A stretch of 64,000 nucleotides of DNA from Gnomoniopsis sp. IMI 355080 (taxonomy: Eukaryota; Ascomycota; Sordariomycetes; Diaporthales; Gnomoniaceae). Both the position numbers and the translations under genes were made by a program. The DNA lies in assembly GCA_027946555.1 (NCBI GenBank), contig JAPEVC010000057.1, positions 1-64,000 on the forward strand, read 5' to 3'. This document shows, piece by piece, positions 1 through 12,220 of this stretch. Position 1 is the stretch's first letter. Every line of letters begins with the position of its first letter. The notes beneath the pieces were generated by a model. The model was given only the letters and a program-made list of their open reading frames with translations, did not search any database and was not told the DNA's origin.

Positions 1-1820
1 CCGCCATACCCGTCAAGAAGACCTCCTCGCCCGTCTTTCGAACCCTCCGTGACCTCAGCCGCTCCCACAAGCGCACCCGCTCCCCTGCTGCCGGCGCCGA
101 CACAAACTCTCCCGTCTCCCCGCTCTCCGCGCGCGACAGTCCCGTAGACCGCCTGACCAATACCCCCCACCCTCTGAGCGCAGTCTCGCCAAACGGAGAT
201 GGTAGCCTGCCAGAACCAAATACGCAGCCCGCCCAGCCCAAGATCCCTTCCTTCCTTACCCTCTCGCCTCACGAAATCGATGCCAAGTTCCAGGAGATCG
301 TCTGGCTCGAGCGCAACCGCATGATTTCGGCTGTTTCGAACCCCTCGCCTGACTTTCGCTGGGCGCGCGTCACTGGGGATCATAAGAAGCTCGACCGGTA
401 CATGAACATACAACCTTGGGAAAACAACCGCGTGCGGCTGCACGTGCCAGCAGGGAAGCAGGACTACATCAATGCGTCGCCAATTACCCTACGATCTGTG
501 TCACCGGCGCGTGCACAGCAGAACAAAGGAAACAGCACCGACAGCCTCGCCGCCGGCGGGCCAGATCGATACATTGCCATGCAGGGACCAAAGCACAAAA
601 CTACCGATCACGTCTGGCGCATGCTCGTTGAGCAGCTCGACAGCCCCGGCGTGATTGTCATGCTAACCGAAACACATGAGGGTGACATGGAAAAGTGCTA
701 CCCTTATTTTCCACGCAATGTAAACGATACGCCACTGGAAATCGGCACCAAGGATGAATTCAGTGACGGCTTCCGAGCGAGCGTGCGGTGCGAGGCAGTG
801 GAAGAGACGGAGGCCGGTGAGGCGATTGAGTTGCGCAAGTTGGTGATTAGAGTTTACAAGGGTTCAAAGAGTGAGGCCGGCAACGGCACCAGTACGCAAT
901 ATGCCACACCCGTCGTGGCATTCCCAATCGATGAGAATGGCGACGTGAAGATGCTCTCACCAGCCAAGACCTCTTCAGACGACCAAGGCGACCCGGAAAC
1001 CGCAGACGACGACGCAGGCAGCGTTACTGCAGAAACAGCCCGCACATCCGACGACTACCAGCAAGAAGCTGCCAACACCAAAGCAGCCTCTCCAAAACCC
1101 GCAGCACACGATGAGGCACGGTCTTCCTCTGAATCTGAATTCGAAGAGCGCATTGTTTGGCACTTTCTCTACAAGAAGTGGCCCGATTTTGGCGTGCCGG
1201 CCATCGAAGACATCGAAAGCTTCTTCACGCTGATGCGCCTCTCGCGCGAGAAGAACGCCAATCCAGCCAATCCTCGCATCATCCACTGCAGTGCCGGCGT
1301 CGGCCGAAGTGGCACGTTCATCGCGCTGGAGCACCTGGTGCGGGAGATGGATGCTGGTGTGTTGGAGAACTGGGATGCTGTACAAGCACGAAGGCCCACC
1401 ACGCCCGCGGGCCATTTGAAGAGTGGCAATAGCGATGGTGATGCGGCTAGCACGGAGGCGCAGAACGGTCACGCCGAGGGTGAAGAGAAGGATACAGAGG
1501 TGGAGGATGGCTCCAAAATGGACGTCGAGGAAGTGGAGCTAGACACACCCGACGAGACAAGTAGCGGCTCCCGCGACCTCATCTTCGACACGGTCAATCA
1601 GCTCCGTGAGCAGCGCCGCCACATGGTGCAAGCCGAGCCACAATTTCAGTTCATCTACCAGGTTCTGCGCAAGCTCTGGGAGGACAAATACGGCAGCAGC
1701 AGCAAGTCATCTCCACGTGGCGTCACGCCCGTCAGTGAGCATCCTCCCCGCTTGTCACTCAGCACCGACGGCGAGCCTGCGGCCAAGAGGCTAGAGTTTG
1801 ATCCTTTTGTGGGGGAGTAG
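1..1820 (+). CDS. Protein tyrosine phosphatase, 5' end outside window
   Basis: Classical Cys-based protein tyrosine phosphatase, probably of the fungal Ptp2/Pyp1 type that dephosphorylates MAP kinases; the substrate is inferred. The frame is open from base 3 with no stop, so the gene starts left of the window and 605 residues are visible; the first in-window Met (321) is unlikely to be the true start. Seen in order: a Ser/Pro-rich N-terminal part, the substrate loop DYINAS (about 463-480), the WPD loop (general acid Asp codon 1185-1187), the P-loop HCSAGVGRSGT (catalytic Cys codon 1287-1289), and a Q-loop-like segment QRRHMVQAEPQFQF (about 1612-1650). Two acidic low-complexity inserts interrupt the domain, one before the WPD loop and one between P-loop and Q-loop; such inserts are common in fungal members. 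No intron is needed in the visible part. Confidence 0.9.
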   Translation, partial: AIPVKKTSSPVFRTLRDLSRSHKRTRSPAAGADTNSPVSPLSARDSPVDRLTNTPHPLSAVSPNGDGSLPEPNTQPAQPKIPSFLTLSPHEIDAKFQEIVWLERNRMISAVSNPSPDFRWARVTGDHKKLDRYMNIQPWENNRVRLHVPAGKQDYINASPITLRSVSPARAQQNKGNSTDSLAAGGPDRYIAMQGPKHKTTDHVWRMLVEQLDSPGVIVMLTETHEGDMEKCYPYFPRNVNDTPLEIGTKDEFSDGFRASVRCEAVEETEAGEAIELRKLVIRVYKGSKSEAGNGTSTQYATPVVAFPIDENGDVKMLSPAKTSSDDQGDPETADDDAGSVTAETARTSDDYQQEAANTKAASPKPAAHDEARSSSESEFEERIVWHFLYKKWPDFGVPAIEDIESFFTLMRLSREKNANPANPRIIHCSAGVGRSGTFIALEHLVREMDAGVLENWDAVQARRPTTPAGHLKSGNSDGDAASTEAQNGHAEGEEKDTEVEDGSKMDVEEVELDTPDETSSGSRDLIFDTVNQLREQRRHMVQAEPQFQFIYQVLRKLWEDKYGSSSKSSPRGVTPVSEHPPRLSLSTDGEPAAKRLEFDPFVGE

Positions 1821-4800
1821 GGTTTGCTTCCTAGAAAGGATCCATTAGCCAGAAGCGTGAGTGACAGCTTTGGGGGAGAGGGACAAGGCTCCGTCAGCCA
1901 CAAGTGGGACCTCAATAGAGATAGGCCTGGAGGCTTTTTGATACCTATCCCCCATGGCGCCGAAAGTGGCTTGCGGAAGCTGATGGGCTATCGGCAGGCA
2001 AGTTTTAGGAACTTGTGAAGAGAAGGCTGGCTGAATTTTATTGATTATTCATTTCAGGAGTATAGGGCAATGGATTCGGGGGATGGAGGGAATAGGTTTA
2101 AGCATACAGAGAGCATAGGGAAATACCCCAAAGAGGAAAGGCGGACACGGGTTCATCAAGCATTTTGCTATTTAATGTCTGTGTTTTATCTGGTGTGTGA
2201 TTCTCGCTATCCGCTCAGACGGCTGGTAGGAGCATATGGCCGGGAAGAGGGAAAAGCATCCATGGGAGCAAGGAGGAGTAATTCTGGATTTCATTAAAGA
2301 AAGCATGGGCCCATGGACACGGGAGGAGGGAGGGTAGGCAAAGCATTCGGCTTCTTGGGGTGTTGGGGGAGTTTGTTTTCCTTTCCATCCGTAGAGGCTC
2401 GTAGTTATATGTTCCACTATGATCAATGTAAGAAGACGTACGATGCTTGTTAAAACAATGTTTGATTTGGTGCCGAGGGTTATCATGAGTTTGTGTGACT
2501 TGGAGCCCGGGGGGGGGATGTGTCGTATTTGGTACACACTGCACAGACAACTTCATTATAGGTATCAAGCGCCATTGGCACTTAGAGAGGCCTCAGTAGC
2601 TAGCTCAAGGCTTGCGTGCTTTCGTTTCCTCGTGTCATTCCCCGTTTGCTGATGTCCATGCTTCTACCAGCCTCGTTGACACGATCGTGTTTGCCTTACC
2701 TCTTTCTGAAATCTTCCAGATATTTCATTTCTGACGACAGTTTCTAACAATGTTTGCTGGATTTGTGCCCAAGGGCAGCGGGCTTGGGTCCAGACAATGT
2801 CGTCGGTGACAAAGAAGAAAGTTACGTTGTCTATGTTTCGCAGTAATGGGCGGTGCGCAATCCGGGGGAGGGGGGTGTCATGGGAACTCATATGGCTCTT
2901 TGGCTCATCTTGAGAATTCAAGGCTTTTCTTTCTATCACCAAAGTCCATTACAAGCGCAAACTCTTCATCATCCAGATGGAAAATGAAAAACAGACCCAG
3001 AAGGAGTGGTACCAATTGCGGGCATGACCGATGATGGGTGGCCTCTTGTGCGCGTCTGCGACTCTGGCCTGTCTGGTAGACATGTTGAGAAGGTGTGTGT
3101 AGTCCTCGAGCCTGGTGGCCCTGTGGCTCTGTTGAAACACCCATCGTCAACAGTATCCCTCGCACTTTGCCTACAACTTTCAGTTCAAGTGGATTGAAGT
3201 AGTTGGGCCTCCTGTCCCGCCCAATAACAAAGCATTGCCATTCCTGGGAGCTTGCGCACCATACTTTCAATAAGTCCCATGTATGCTTCCTCTCCCCATC
3301 AGAGAATGCCGCAGAATTACTTTGAGGTCTGCTCCGATAATCGCTATGCAAAAGCAGGGCGCTGCAGGAAGGTTCTGGCAGTGTCGAGACCTGCATAGGC
3401 GCTTGCACATACAAAGTTGAACCATACTTAGCACACACCCGGTACTATCACAAAAGTCAGATTAATCGAGAATGCGGCGGGCCATCACCAATCCAGAGCC
3501 CTCGATAACTCTGCACGTGCTTCATCAAGACGCAGTCATCCTGCATAGTCTCCCACCACCCATTGCCACCACCTACCACCCACCAGTATAGTCGATCTAG
3601 AACTCGGGTACAGCAAGCGAAAAGCTACCAATTGTAAAGAAGCCATCCGGCTTGGACTTGTAGCTCCAAGACATTCAATCAGCATCATCTTCTCCCTTAA
3701 AGAGATGACAAATCGCAACCACGCAGAGAAAAAGAGAGACCGAGGACCTCAGAGTGAGAGTGTGGGTCCCTCCCCCCAATTGGTACAAAGAAAGTGGTGG
3801 GACCGTACCGGCTAAACTGTGGCACAAAACAGGACCCAGCACACCGGTGAGAGATATGCTCTGACCGGTCAGATTTGCTATCTTTCCTCATCGATCCCGA
3901 TGCTTTCTCGTCTAAACAGTGGAGGAGGTCTGATATACATCCTTTCCCGCTTTTTCGACATTGGGCCCGGAGGTAAAGATGGGTAGGTAGGGTACCTTGG
4001 CTGACTGGCCATGTTCGTTCGGGTCGTACCGTAAACAGCCAAGGACCACGGGTGCCCCAAAACGGGCCATTCTCCCAGATTATCATGCCACTTGACCAAA
4101 AATGAACAGAACAAAAAGCCCGTTTAGGATGATCATCCATTGGTACGGCTAGGGCAAGATATTAAATCTTTGCAGGCATCATCATCGTTCGCCCAGGATA
4201 TTGAACCGGGCTGTCGGGCCCTTTTGAATATTGCGGTTAAAACCAGATGATGATGAAATGTAGAAGAAGAAAAATATAAAAAAAATATAAAAACATACCC
4301 TAACGAGTATCCCGGCTGTACTCGTACCATGGAAACACAAAATCTGGCATGTGATCCGTGTGACCTGCCCCAGGTTTTTCTGTAGCTGTAGCTGTAGCTG
4401 CAGCTGCACGTCCGGCAACGTTTTTTTTTTTCGGCAGCGCAAACGGAACCCCACCCCCTCCTCCGGTGGCCTGCAATCCTCACTGGCCAGTTTGGACAAG
4501 AGTGGACTGCTCAAAATCCAAAAACACAATGAGTGCATCTGTCTGCAATCACAACTGGCAACAGTTCGATTGCAAGTTTTGAAAGAGATACTTCCAATGC
4601 TCCCCCCCCCCCCAAAAAAAAACAGAGCTTTCATCAACCGCTCATGGCTTTCTGGATTGGGATTACCCGCACAACGGGCGTCTTCCGTGGTGAAAAATAA
4701 AATTGTACACAGAGAGAGAGGCCGGGATTGGCCGTTTAATAAAGAGAACCCCACATTTGCAACCACGCGGCGACAGCGTTTATTGCTTGCAGCCTTGACA

Positions 4801-7800
4801 TCGAGTAACAGGGGGTGGGAAGGCTAGCCTTCGGAGATGTAGGTGAATGGAAGGGGTCGAGGGGGTCAACATTTATCAGGAACCGGGGAAACTGGGAACA
4901 CTGGAGCAAATTTTGTCTCACAAGGCACACCCTCTCGGTCTCCCACATTGGTCGAGATCAGATGAAAAGAGAGACACGAAAAAAAAACAAAAAGCTCGCC
5001 TGACAAAATAGAGGAGCAAGAGTGGAAGGCATACTGCGTACACAGGACTTGGCAGTACTTACCTACTCCACCTTGAAAATGCCGAGAAGGCCCGAGTCAA
5101 GAAGCTCTTCTAGCGCAGATGGAGCTGCTTCCCGCGATTCATCAGGATCGCGGTGTGGCAGCCAATTCATTCCTTTAGGACTCACTAAGAGGAGGGGGGG
5201 AGAGAGCGAGAAAAAGAGAGAGAGAGACAGAAGGGGACTGACGGGTTCCAAGAACAAGGTGGAGGAGGAGGTCCACCGGGAATATGGGTGTAATGAAGTG
5301 TTTTGGGAAGACGCACAGAAGATCCGGGGTAATGGATAATGAAGGGGGGGGGGGAGGATATATTTCCGGGTTGACAAGAGTGGCTTGTGTTGCACGTACC
5401 TTGCAAAGCGAGATCCAAGGGGATTCATAGCTGCCCAATATGTTCACATGGATAAGACTTCACTTCTGGTAGTACTTATCCTGACTATTAGTGCCAATTC
5501 TTTTTTGATATGTGCAATATGCACAAGCCCTTTGCACCGTGCCGATCCAGAGGCGTACTGGAGCCACTCTTGGGGAACATCCAAAAAGAAAACTCGACGG
5601 CTCGTTATTAATAAAAAATAAGAATAAAAAAAAGGACAAATGACTTATACGTAGTAAAATATGACGACGGCGGCTTTTCGGTCTGACAAGTGACACTACA
5701 AAGGTGTGTAACCTTGAACCACACAGCTGGTTCCCAATTCGGATTATTGTGGCGGTCTCCCGCCGCCCCCTGTCCTTTCCGTCGTCATTCAGGCACGCCG
5801 CACATCTCCCAGGATACTTCTTTTCCCGGCGGGAAAGAAGAGCATGACAAGAAAGAGGACAAGAAGTTTTGGTAGGCAAAGCCAGGCCAGCAAGGCTTTC
5901 CCGATGCCGGCTGTTCTCTCTGCTACACGTGCAATTTCATTTTGCTCTGCCCCTGTCTGTTGAAGATTCAGGCATCAAGGAAGGTATCGTACTTTTTTTT
6001 CCTTTTGACGTTGCGACCACTTGAATCGGTTGATTGATGAGGGTTCCACATTCTTGCAGTGCGCCAGCAATAGCATCATGGCGACTTGTCTTATTTCTGT
6101 CTTGTTCTTTTCTTTCTTCTTTTTCAAGAGACGGACTGTTATTTTTCCTTGCTGTCATAAGTTTGGAATAACCGAAGGCGCTATACGCAGTGAAAAGTTG
6201 CACAGACCCTATATTGGCTTTGGAAACACCGCCTGCTTGGGTCCTGCCACGCCACACCCCTGTTGTGCTGATTCCCTGCAAGGCGATTCGCGAGACCATC
6301 CTGTCGGGCCCCATACTTAATTAATTTTCTTCTTCTAGAAGGACTTTCGGCCCCGGTCGCCTAGGTGCTTTTTTTACGCAAGGAGATCCACTCCTTTTGT
6401 TCCTGGAGAGAGACGTGAGGGCTGGGGACCGGGGGGAGGGGGAATTCCTCTTCAGCTTTCGGACCGAGCCATCCATAACATTTTACGCAGGATACTTGTA
6501 TGTACAGTACTAAGAGCCTGTCATGGCTAAGTATTTTTCACCGCCTAGCCGCCAGCAGGAAATAAGCTACCAAATGGGGACGTGTATGTATGTGTGTGTA
6601 TGCGCGTTCAATGTACCGCAAGAAGCGACCTGTCACCGTCATCCAAGACTTCAATTTCCACTCGGCAGCATGCCGCGGACGCCTTCTCCTCGTCCCATCT
6701 TCCTACCGCTCCGTAGTGCTTCTGTGCCTCGGCCGAGGTAAAGAAAGGGTACCTAACGTCATTGCATCTTCAGCACCCATGGGTCGTCGGAGATGGACTT
6801 TGTCACAGCTTCATAATTCCAAGTCGAGTGTGTGGGTGTGTGTATGAGTGTGTCACATCCTTTTTTCACCCGTGTGCAAGCCATCGTAGCACTGCTTAAT
6901 CAGGCCTGTGCATCCACAAGCGACCATCTACTGCAACGATAGCCTGCAGGCATTGTGGGAAGGGGGACACTTACATAACCGTCCCCCGCTTAGTACGGAC
7001 CTCGACCGGCCGGCCCCCAGTGCTATATTGTGTACATATATATTAGGAGAGAATATCCAGTCTTGGTTGCATACGCATTCGGTCTCGAACGTCGGAGAGG
7101 GAGGACTACAGCCTTTTTGTCATCTTCCTTGTACACGTGGGTCAGATCAATAACTGCGGCGGTCATATACCTCTACTACTTATATACCGGCATACGCACT
7201 CATCACCTTAGCCGACACGTGCCGGGTTACCTATATACTCCTCACACTACCCTCGGACCGTGGCACGTTGTCTTGAAGAAGAGTGATAGAAGACCGGTTT
7301 CCAGCCGCCTTCTTTCCTGTCGTTGCTCACAGTTCGCGCCGCTTGGACTGTTGTTGCTGCTGTTGGACCTTCTTTTTGAAATTCGAATTGAGTTTCTGGC
7401 CTCGTTGTACTGCGCTACTGCACTGTCTGTGCGGAGACGTGGTGTCTCTTTTTTAAAATCTACGGAATACCTTGCTCTGGCTCTCCAACACCACCACTAC
7501 CAGGAAAAAATCCCCGACTTTTACCTAGGTATTACCGACACCTACCGGTAGGGTAGTCTGGCACTGACATTGATTTTCATTACCTTGCGGGAACCACTGT
7601 CACAAGCCGATCCCAACTAATTACTCGACCTTGTCAATTCTCCCTCTTCTTTTCTTCTTTTCTCTTTTGGGTTTTCAGCCCCGGGCAAATGTCCACCCAG
7701 CAGCGGCCACGGTCAACCTACTTGCTCATTACGGCAGTGACGATCCACAGCCTTGGGACAAGAAACCTGAAACGCGACATCGAGCAATCTTGAGCGAGAG

Positions 7801-8578
7801 CAGTGTCGCGGCCCAAGCGAGTCCACTGCATAAGACAAGGCTGCATTTATTATCAATCAATCATCCCGCGCTCTTCCAGATTCTTGGGACACCCCGACCG
7901 ATTGCGACAGACCGAGTCCTGAGACCTGCACCCAACGCCAACACCCCACGAGGCGGGTCGAGGGTTTGTCGTCCGCAGTCTGCAGCAGCCCAAGACGCAA
8001 CACGGGCCTGCGCATCCCATCACACACTCACCCACCCACCCCCCTTCCTGCAGCTGTCACCACCGACTATCGGGGCCCTGCCCAAACCGCTCCCACCTTC
8101 ACCACCACCAGAGACGTGCGTGTTGCGAATTGCGAACCTTACATTGTCGGTCAAAGCGAGAAAGGGAAAAGAAGAAAAAGAAGATCGGCAGCTGCCTTCC
8201 CCTTTCTCTTTCGTTCATTTACTCCCACCGAGCTTCCTTCTTTCGCGATCAATTTATTTCGTCGGCCAAAATTCAAAAAAGCCCAGCGAGAACAGCACGC
8301 GACTACGGAAACTGAACGATTACAAACTTGCGACAGCTGATACGCACAATTTAAAGACCGCGCATTCGATTCGCTTCTACTTCTCCCCCCACCAACCCCA
8401 CCGGCACATGCATGCGCGCGCGCCCAGCTGAAAAAAGCAGAATTGTCAGAGTTGCATTCTCGTCGCAACGAGCCGAACAAGGGGGCGGGAGAAAAAAGAG
8501 AGAGATAGATACGACTACGCAGTAGAGCAGTGGGAGGGCAGAAAAGAAGACGGGCGCAAAGAGATTAACAGAAGCGTC
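1821..8578. other. Long gene-free region; right part is probably LST7 promoter and leader
   Basis: No open frame here shows a recognisable domain or convincing splicing. Contents: the phosphatase 3' flank; simple repeats such as CTGTAG copies near 4379-4405, a C-run followed by an A-run near 4602-4620, GA repeats near 5200-5230 and a G-run near 5344-5354. From about 7600 to 8250 the + strand is rich in CT blocks and short poly-pyrimidine tracts, as in fungal promoters and 5' leaders, which fits a long untranslated leader for LST7 starting at 8579. A 266-codon open frame at 7631-8431 lies in that leader-like sequence and is low complexity. A long non-coding RNA cannot be excluded. Confidence 0.5.
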
Positions 8579-11241
8579 ATGACGTCGATAGTAAGTTTTT
8601 CTCTTGTCCTCCCTTCTTCGATCCCCGTCTCCCGTATGCAGCTCTTTTGCATTTTGCATTTTGCCAACCCGGCCCTTGCATGTCTTTGGGTTGCTTTTCC
8701 GACCTGTCTGTTTTGCCCAGGTCCCCCAGATGGATTGGATGGATGTGGATGGGCTCTCTGTTCCACGTTTTCCCGTGGCCAACAAACACTTCCGGACACA
8801 CACGCACACACGCACACACAAAACAATCATGCCGACTGTGACCTTCTCTCTCTCTCTCTCTCTTCCGGTCTCCTCGTGGGGAACCCGGGTCCAGAGTTCG
8901 TCGCACTCGCTCGGATATGAAGTCAGTCCGGCCGGGGTTTGTTTAATTAAGAAGATCGAAATCATCTCCCATTCCAGAACCCCAATCATAAAAACACCAT
9001 CCAAACATCCATCCATTCACCGGATTGGGAAGGATTCCAAAGCAGAAGTCCGGAGTGGGTGGTGGTGACTCTGGCTGCCTGCCTGGTGTGACCCTCCATT
9101 CCACCGTCCCATCTTGTTCCCAATGCCCTCTTTCTCTTTCTCTCCGACGCCTTCTTGTCCTCCCCCACGCCGTCGCCCTGACGGAACCTTGCCTTCCTTC
9201 ATGGATCTCACCGCCTCGGAAATGCTTCGCCTTGTCTTCTCTCATGGCCTGCGACCATCCTGAGTCAACCCCCGGGTTTGACCAACCTTGCTGGACTACC
9301 TTGTTGGACCACCCCCCAGCTGGCCAACGCCCCCCACGTCACACCCTTTTGGAATGCGCAGTGAGACACACGCTGGTCGTCAGTCCAACCGCTCGTCAAC
9401 GCCGACGCTCATCCTATCTTCTCTCATCTCCTATCAGGTATGGGCGCACAGCTTCTCCTCGGATCCGACCTGAGGTATATCCTCAAGGGGGCGAAGGGGG
9501 AATTTCTTTTAATCTCAGCCCGGACATCCTGTGCTAGGATCTTCCCGTGCAACCTAGGCCACAAGCCGAACCTAATATGTGACCTCTTTCAGCCCGACCC
9601 TCTTGGGCACTCCTCCGTCATCTTGCAGTTTTTTTTTATCTATATTCTTCTATCTTCTTCTTCTCCATTCTCGGAAGTCCTTCTGTTCGGTGTCTTGCAC
9701 TCGTCTTGCATAAAGCTCGAGTCACTGCGTCTTTCTTGCATTGTCACTATGGTCACATAGCAGGCTATCGTATCATGATACTAACCTCCGGCATCCAGTT
9801 ATGTCTGGCGCATTACTGTGACGTCCACGGCCCGACGCCGCTTATGGTCACAGAGGGCTTGCCAATACCATGCAGTGCTTGCTACGAGGACGGCGCATAT
9901 GCGGGCGACAGACGGAACTCGACCTCCTCCACGCCTACCTCGACCCATCAGTCTGGCGCATCCATTTCTGAGGCGCTACGGAAACTCAACCTCGAAAACA
10001 CCCGCGGTGTTACCTCCTCTACCGTCGAGCAAGACCAGCCAGCAAATAGAGCGGCGCTCCGGCGCGCAACACAGAATGTTTCCACATCCGCTTTCGACAC
10101 GCCTCCCCTTAGCCCACGACATCCTCCAGAACCATCACCAGCTGGGCATGGGCGCCGTGAGTCGAGCTATCGAAGGACATATGATGAGACCACGACAAAA
10201 CGAGCCGGGCCATGTGAGAATTGCGCCATGACTTTGCCCAGACGGCAAGGCGCAGGAGCCAGCGATAATGATAGCGAAAACGAGAGCAGTCCGACCCTGC
10301 GTACAAGAGCGCCTTATGCGCGAGCCTACGGCAGTGGTGTTGCGGGGAACGCCTCCCCACCAAACTCGACTTCGACAGCCTCGGACGATGACGACGGCGA
10401 GGCTCCACGACAAGCGTGCCACCGCCGAACTGGCACCATAACCTCGACGACTTCCCGATCAAGCGTGAGCTCCTCCTCTGCAACGGTCCACGGACACACC
10501 CATTATCAATACTACACGTCCACCCACGAGCCGGTCGTCCCCTCGTCCTTCTCCATCGTGCGCGCCTCGTGCATCCGCACACTCTCGTTCGAGACCCTCC
10601 CGCGCGGCACTGCGACGACAGGCAACACGCCACTGGTCTCGCCCTCTACCCCAGGCTTCGTGACGACACATTCGTCCGGCGCCGTCACCTCGGGCGGACC
10701 TATCTTCTTTGGCGATCCATCCGCGGGATACACGACGGCCTACATCTTTCGCATCCCCGACGTACACGCGCGCGGACACAAGAGGGTGTATGCCTTCCTG
10801 GCGCTGAGCACGCACCGGGAGAGACTGGCCATGAAGACGTTCACCTTCATCTCGAACGCCTTCCGGGACCTAGCGGCGTGGATCCAAGGGCTAGCCGAGG
10901 CCGAAGCCGAGCGCGCGAGTGAGGGGGCAAACAACAGCCCACTCTCCGCAGGCGGCATGTACGGTGCAGGCGCAGGACCAATGGGTATGGGACCGCCGCA
11001 AAGCAGTCAACACGACCGGAGTAGTTCCTCCGTTGATACTACGACTGGCAGTGGGTTCCTCTCGAGTGGCATGGGAGGCCTATCCCGGCGCATGGGCGCT
11101 GGGTATGGCTACGGCGGCTCGGGCGCATCGACTAAAGCGAGAGGCCTGCCGGAGCTTGTGGGCTTGCCAGACTTCTTTTTAGAACTGCATCAAAAGTTTG
11201 TGCAGTTGTTACTAGAGCTGGGTATCGTGCTTCGCTCTTGA
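8579..11241 (+). CDS. LST7: Folliculin homologue LST7 (FLCN N-terminal longin-type domain)
   Basis: Fungal counterpart of folliculin/Lst7, which with Lst4/FNIP acts on Rag GTPases in TORC1 amino-acid signalling at the vacuole. Proposed exons: 8579-8590 (ATG ACG TCG ATA) and 9799-11241, giving 484 residues; intron 8591-9798 has donor GTAAGT and a 3' end with CTAAC (9781-9785) then CAG. The join gives an N-terminus MTSI-LCLAHYCDVHGP that lines up without gaps with human folliculin (MNAIVALCHFCELHGP). Later conserved blocks: GPCENCAMTLP, SFSIVRASCIRTLS, GPIFFGDP, and the RVYAFLALS strand and helix. Between them lie Ser/Thr-rich linkers. Without the micro-exon the second exon would need a Met upstream in non-conserved sequence. 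The C-terminal DENN part of animal folliculin is absent, as in yeast Lst7. Confidence 0.85.
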
Positions 11242-12220
11242 AGACGTCTTGATACCACCACATCATCTTCCTTTGTTTGTTTATTTTGTTCTCCCCCAAA
11301 ACGTTATGACTCAACATTGTAGCGTGTGTGTACAGATACGAGAACAAAGCCTGGGGCATCATTCGGAATTGGCAAAACAGGGCGTCAAGACCAATTCATG
11401 ATATCTCATGAGATGGCGAAAATAATAGCAGGCGCGCAGGGATTCTTTTCTTTTTTTTTTTTCACTTTCTCATTTTGGACTTTCTGACAGCGATGGAGTT
11501 TTCTCGTTTTTGTCTTACGCATGGGGAAATTCCTTGAGAGTGAGAGTTGGCGTTTGAAGGTTGTGCGATATGAGCTGACTCTTTGTGTGTGTGAGAGAGA
11601 GAAAAATTTTCTCGACCATGTGAGTGTTTCGGAAAAGATTATACCCCCTTTCCTCCCCTTGTCTAGACGAGAAAGACTTTCATCATCGGTTTCGGGAAAA
11701 TCTGCATTGTTTACAATATGTACGGGATGTGGTGTAGGGTTGTATTTTTGCTTCAAAGATGTACTTGTACTTGTGGATTGATGCTCCGGAGAGCTTACCA
11801 TGCTGTGTACTTTTAGGGGTTGAGCGTCTTTATAGTAGGTAGTGAGAAGTAGATGATACGTTTACATGTTGAGAGTATCGTTATGTCGTCTTGTCCTGTG
11901 GTTTTCTTCTGTCGTGACATGCGGAAATGTGACGTCCAACGGCTGCAAGGACCTCTTGGCGGGGCCTGGCCCGGTATGATTAGGCTACTCCTTGACCTCT
12001 TTACCGCGCCTTCACACTGCGAATGTCACGTCATGTTAAACCGTAGGAGCCACAGCTGCTATGAGGACATATAGAGTGACAGATCAGACTGGAGGTATGT
12101 CCTGAGGCATCTCTCTGCCATGTCCGATGATATCTAGTTATTACGGATGATATTACATACACACCTACACATTATCATGCTGCCCTAATTATACTACCTT
12201 TCCAACACCTACAGCCAACT
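11242..12220. other. Intergenic region between convergent LST7 and TVP38
   Basis: Convergent 3' flanks of LST7 (+) and TVP38 (-). I see AT-rich and T-run sequence (about 11450-11465) but no credible gene; short open frames here have no recognisable content. Confidence 0.5.

Noticed and set aside
7631..8431. 266-codon + strand open frame upstream of LST7
   Set aside because: Low complexity, Pro/Ser-rich, no recognisable domain; sits in CT-rich leader-like sequence just before the LST7 start.
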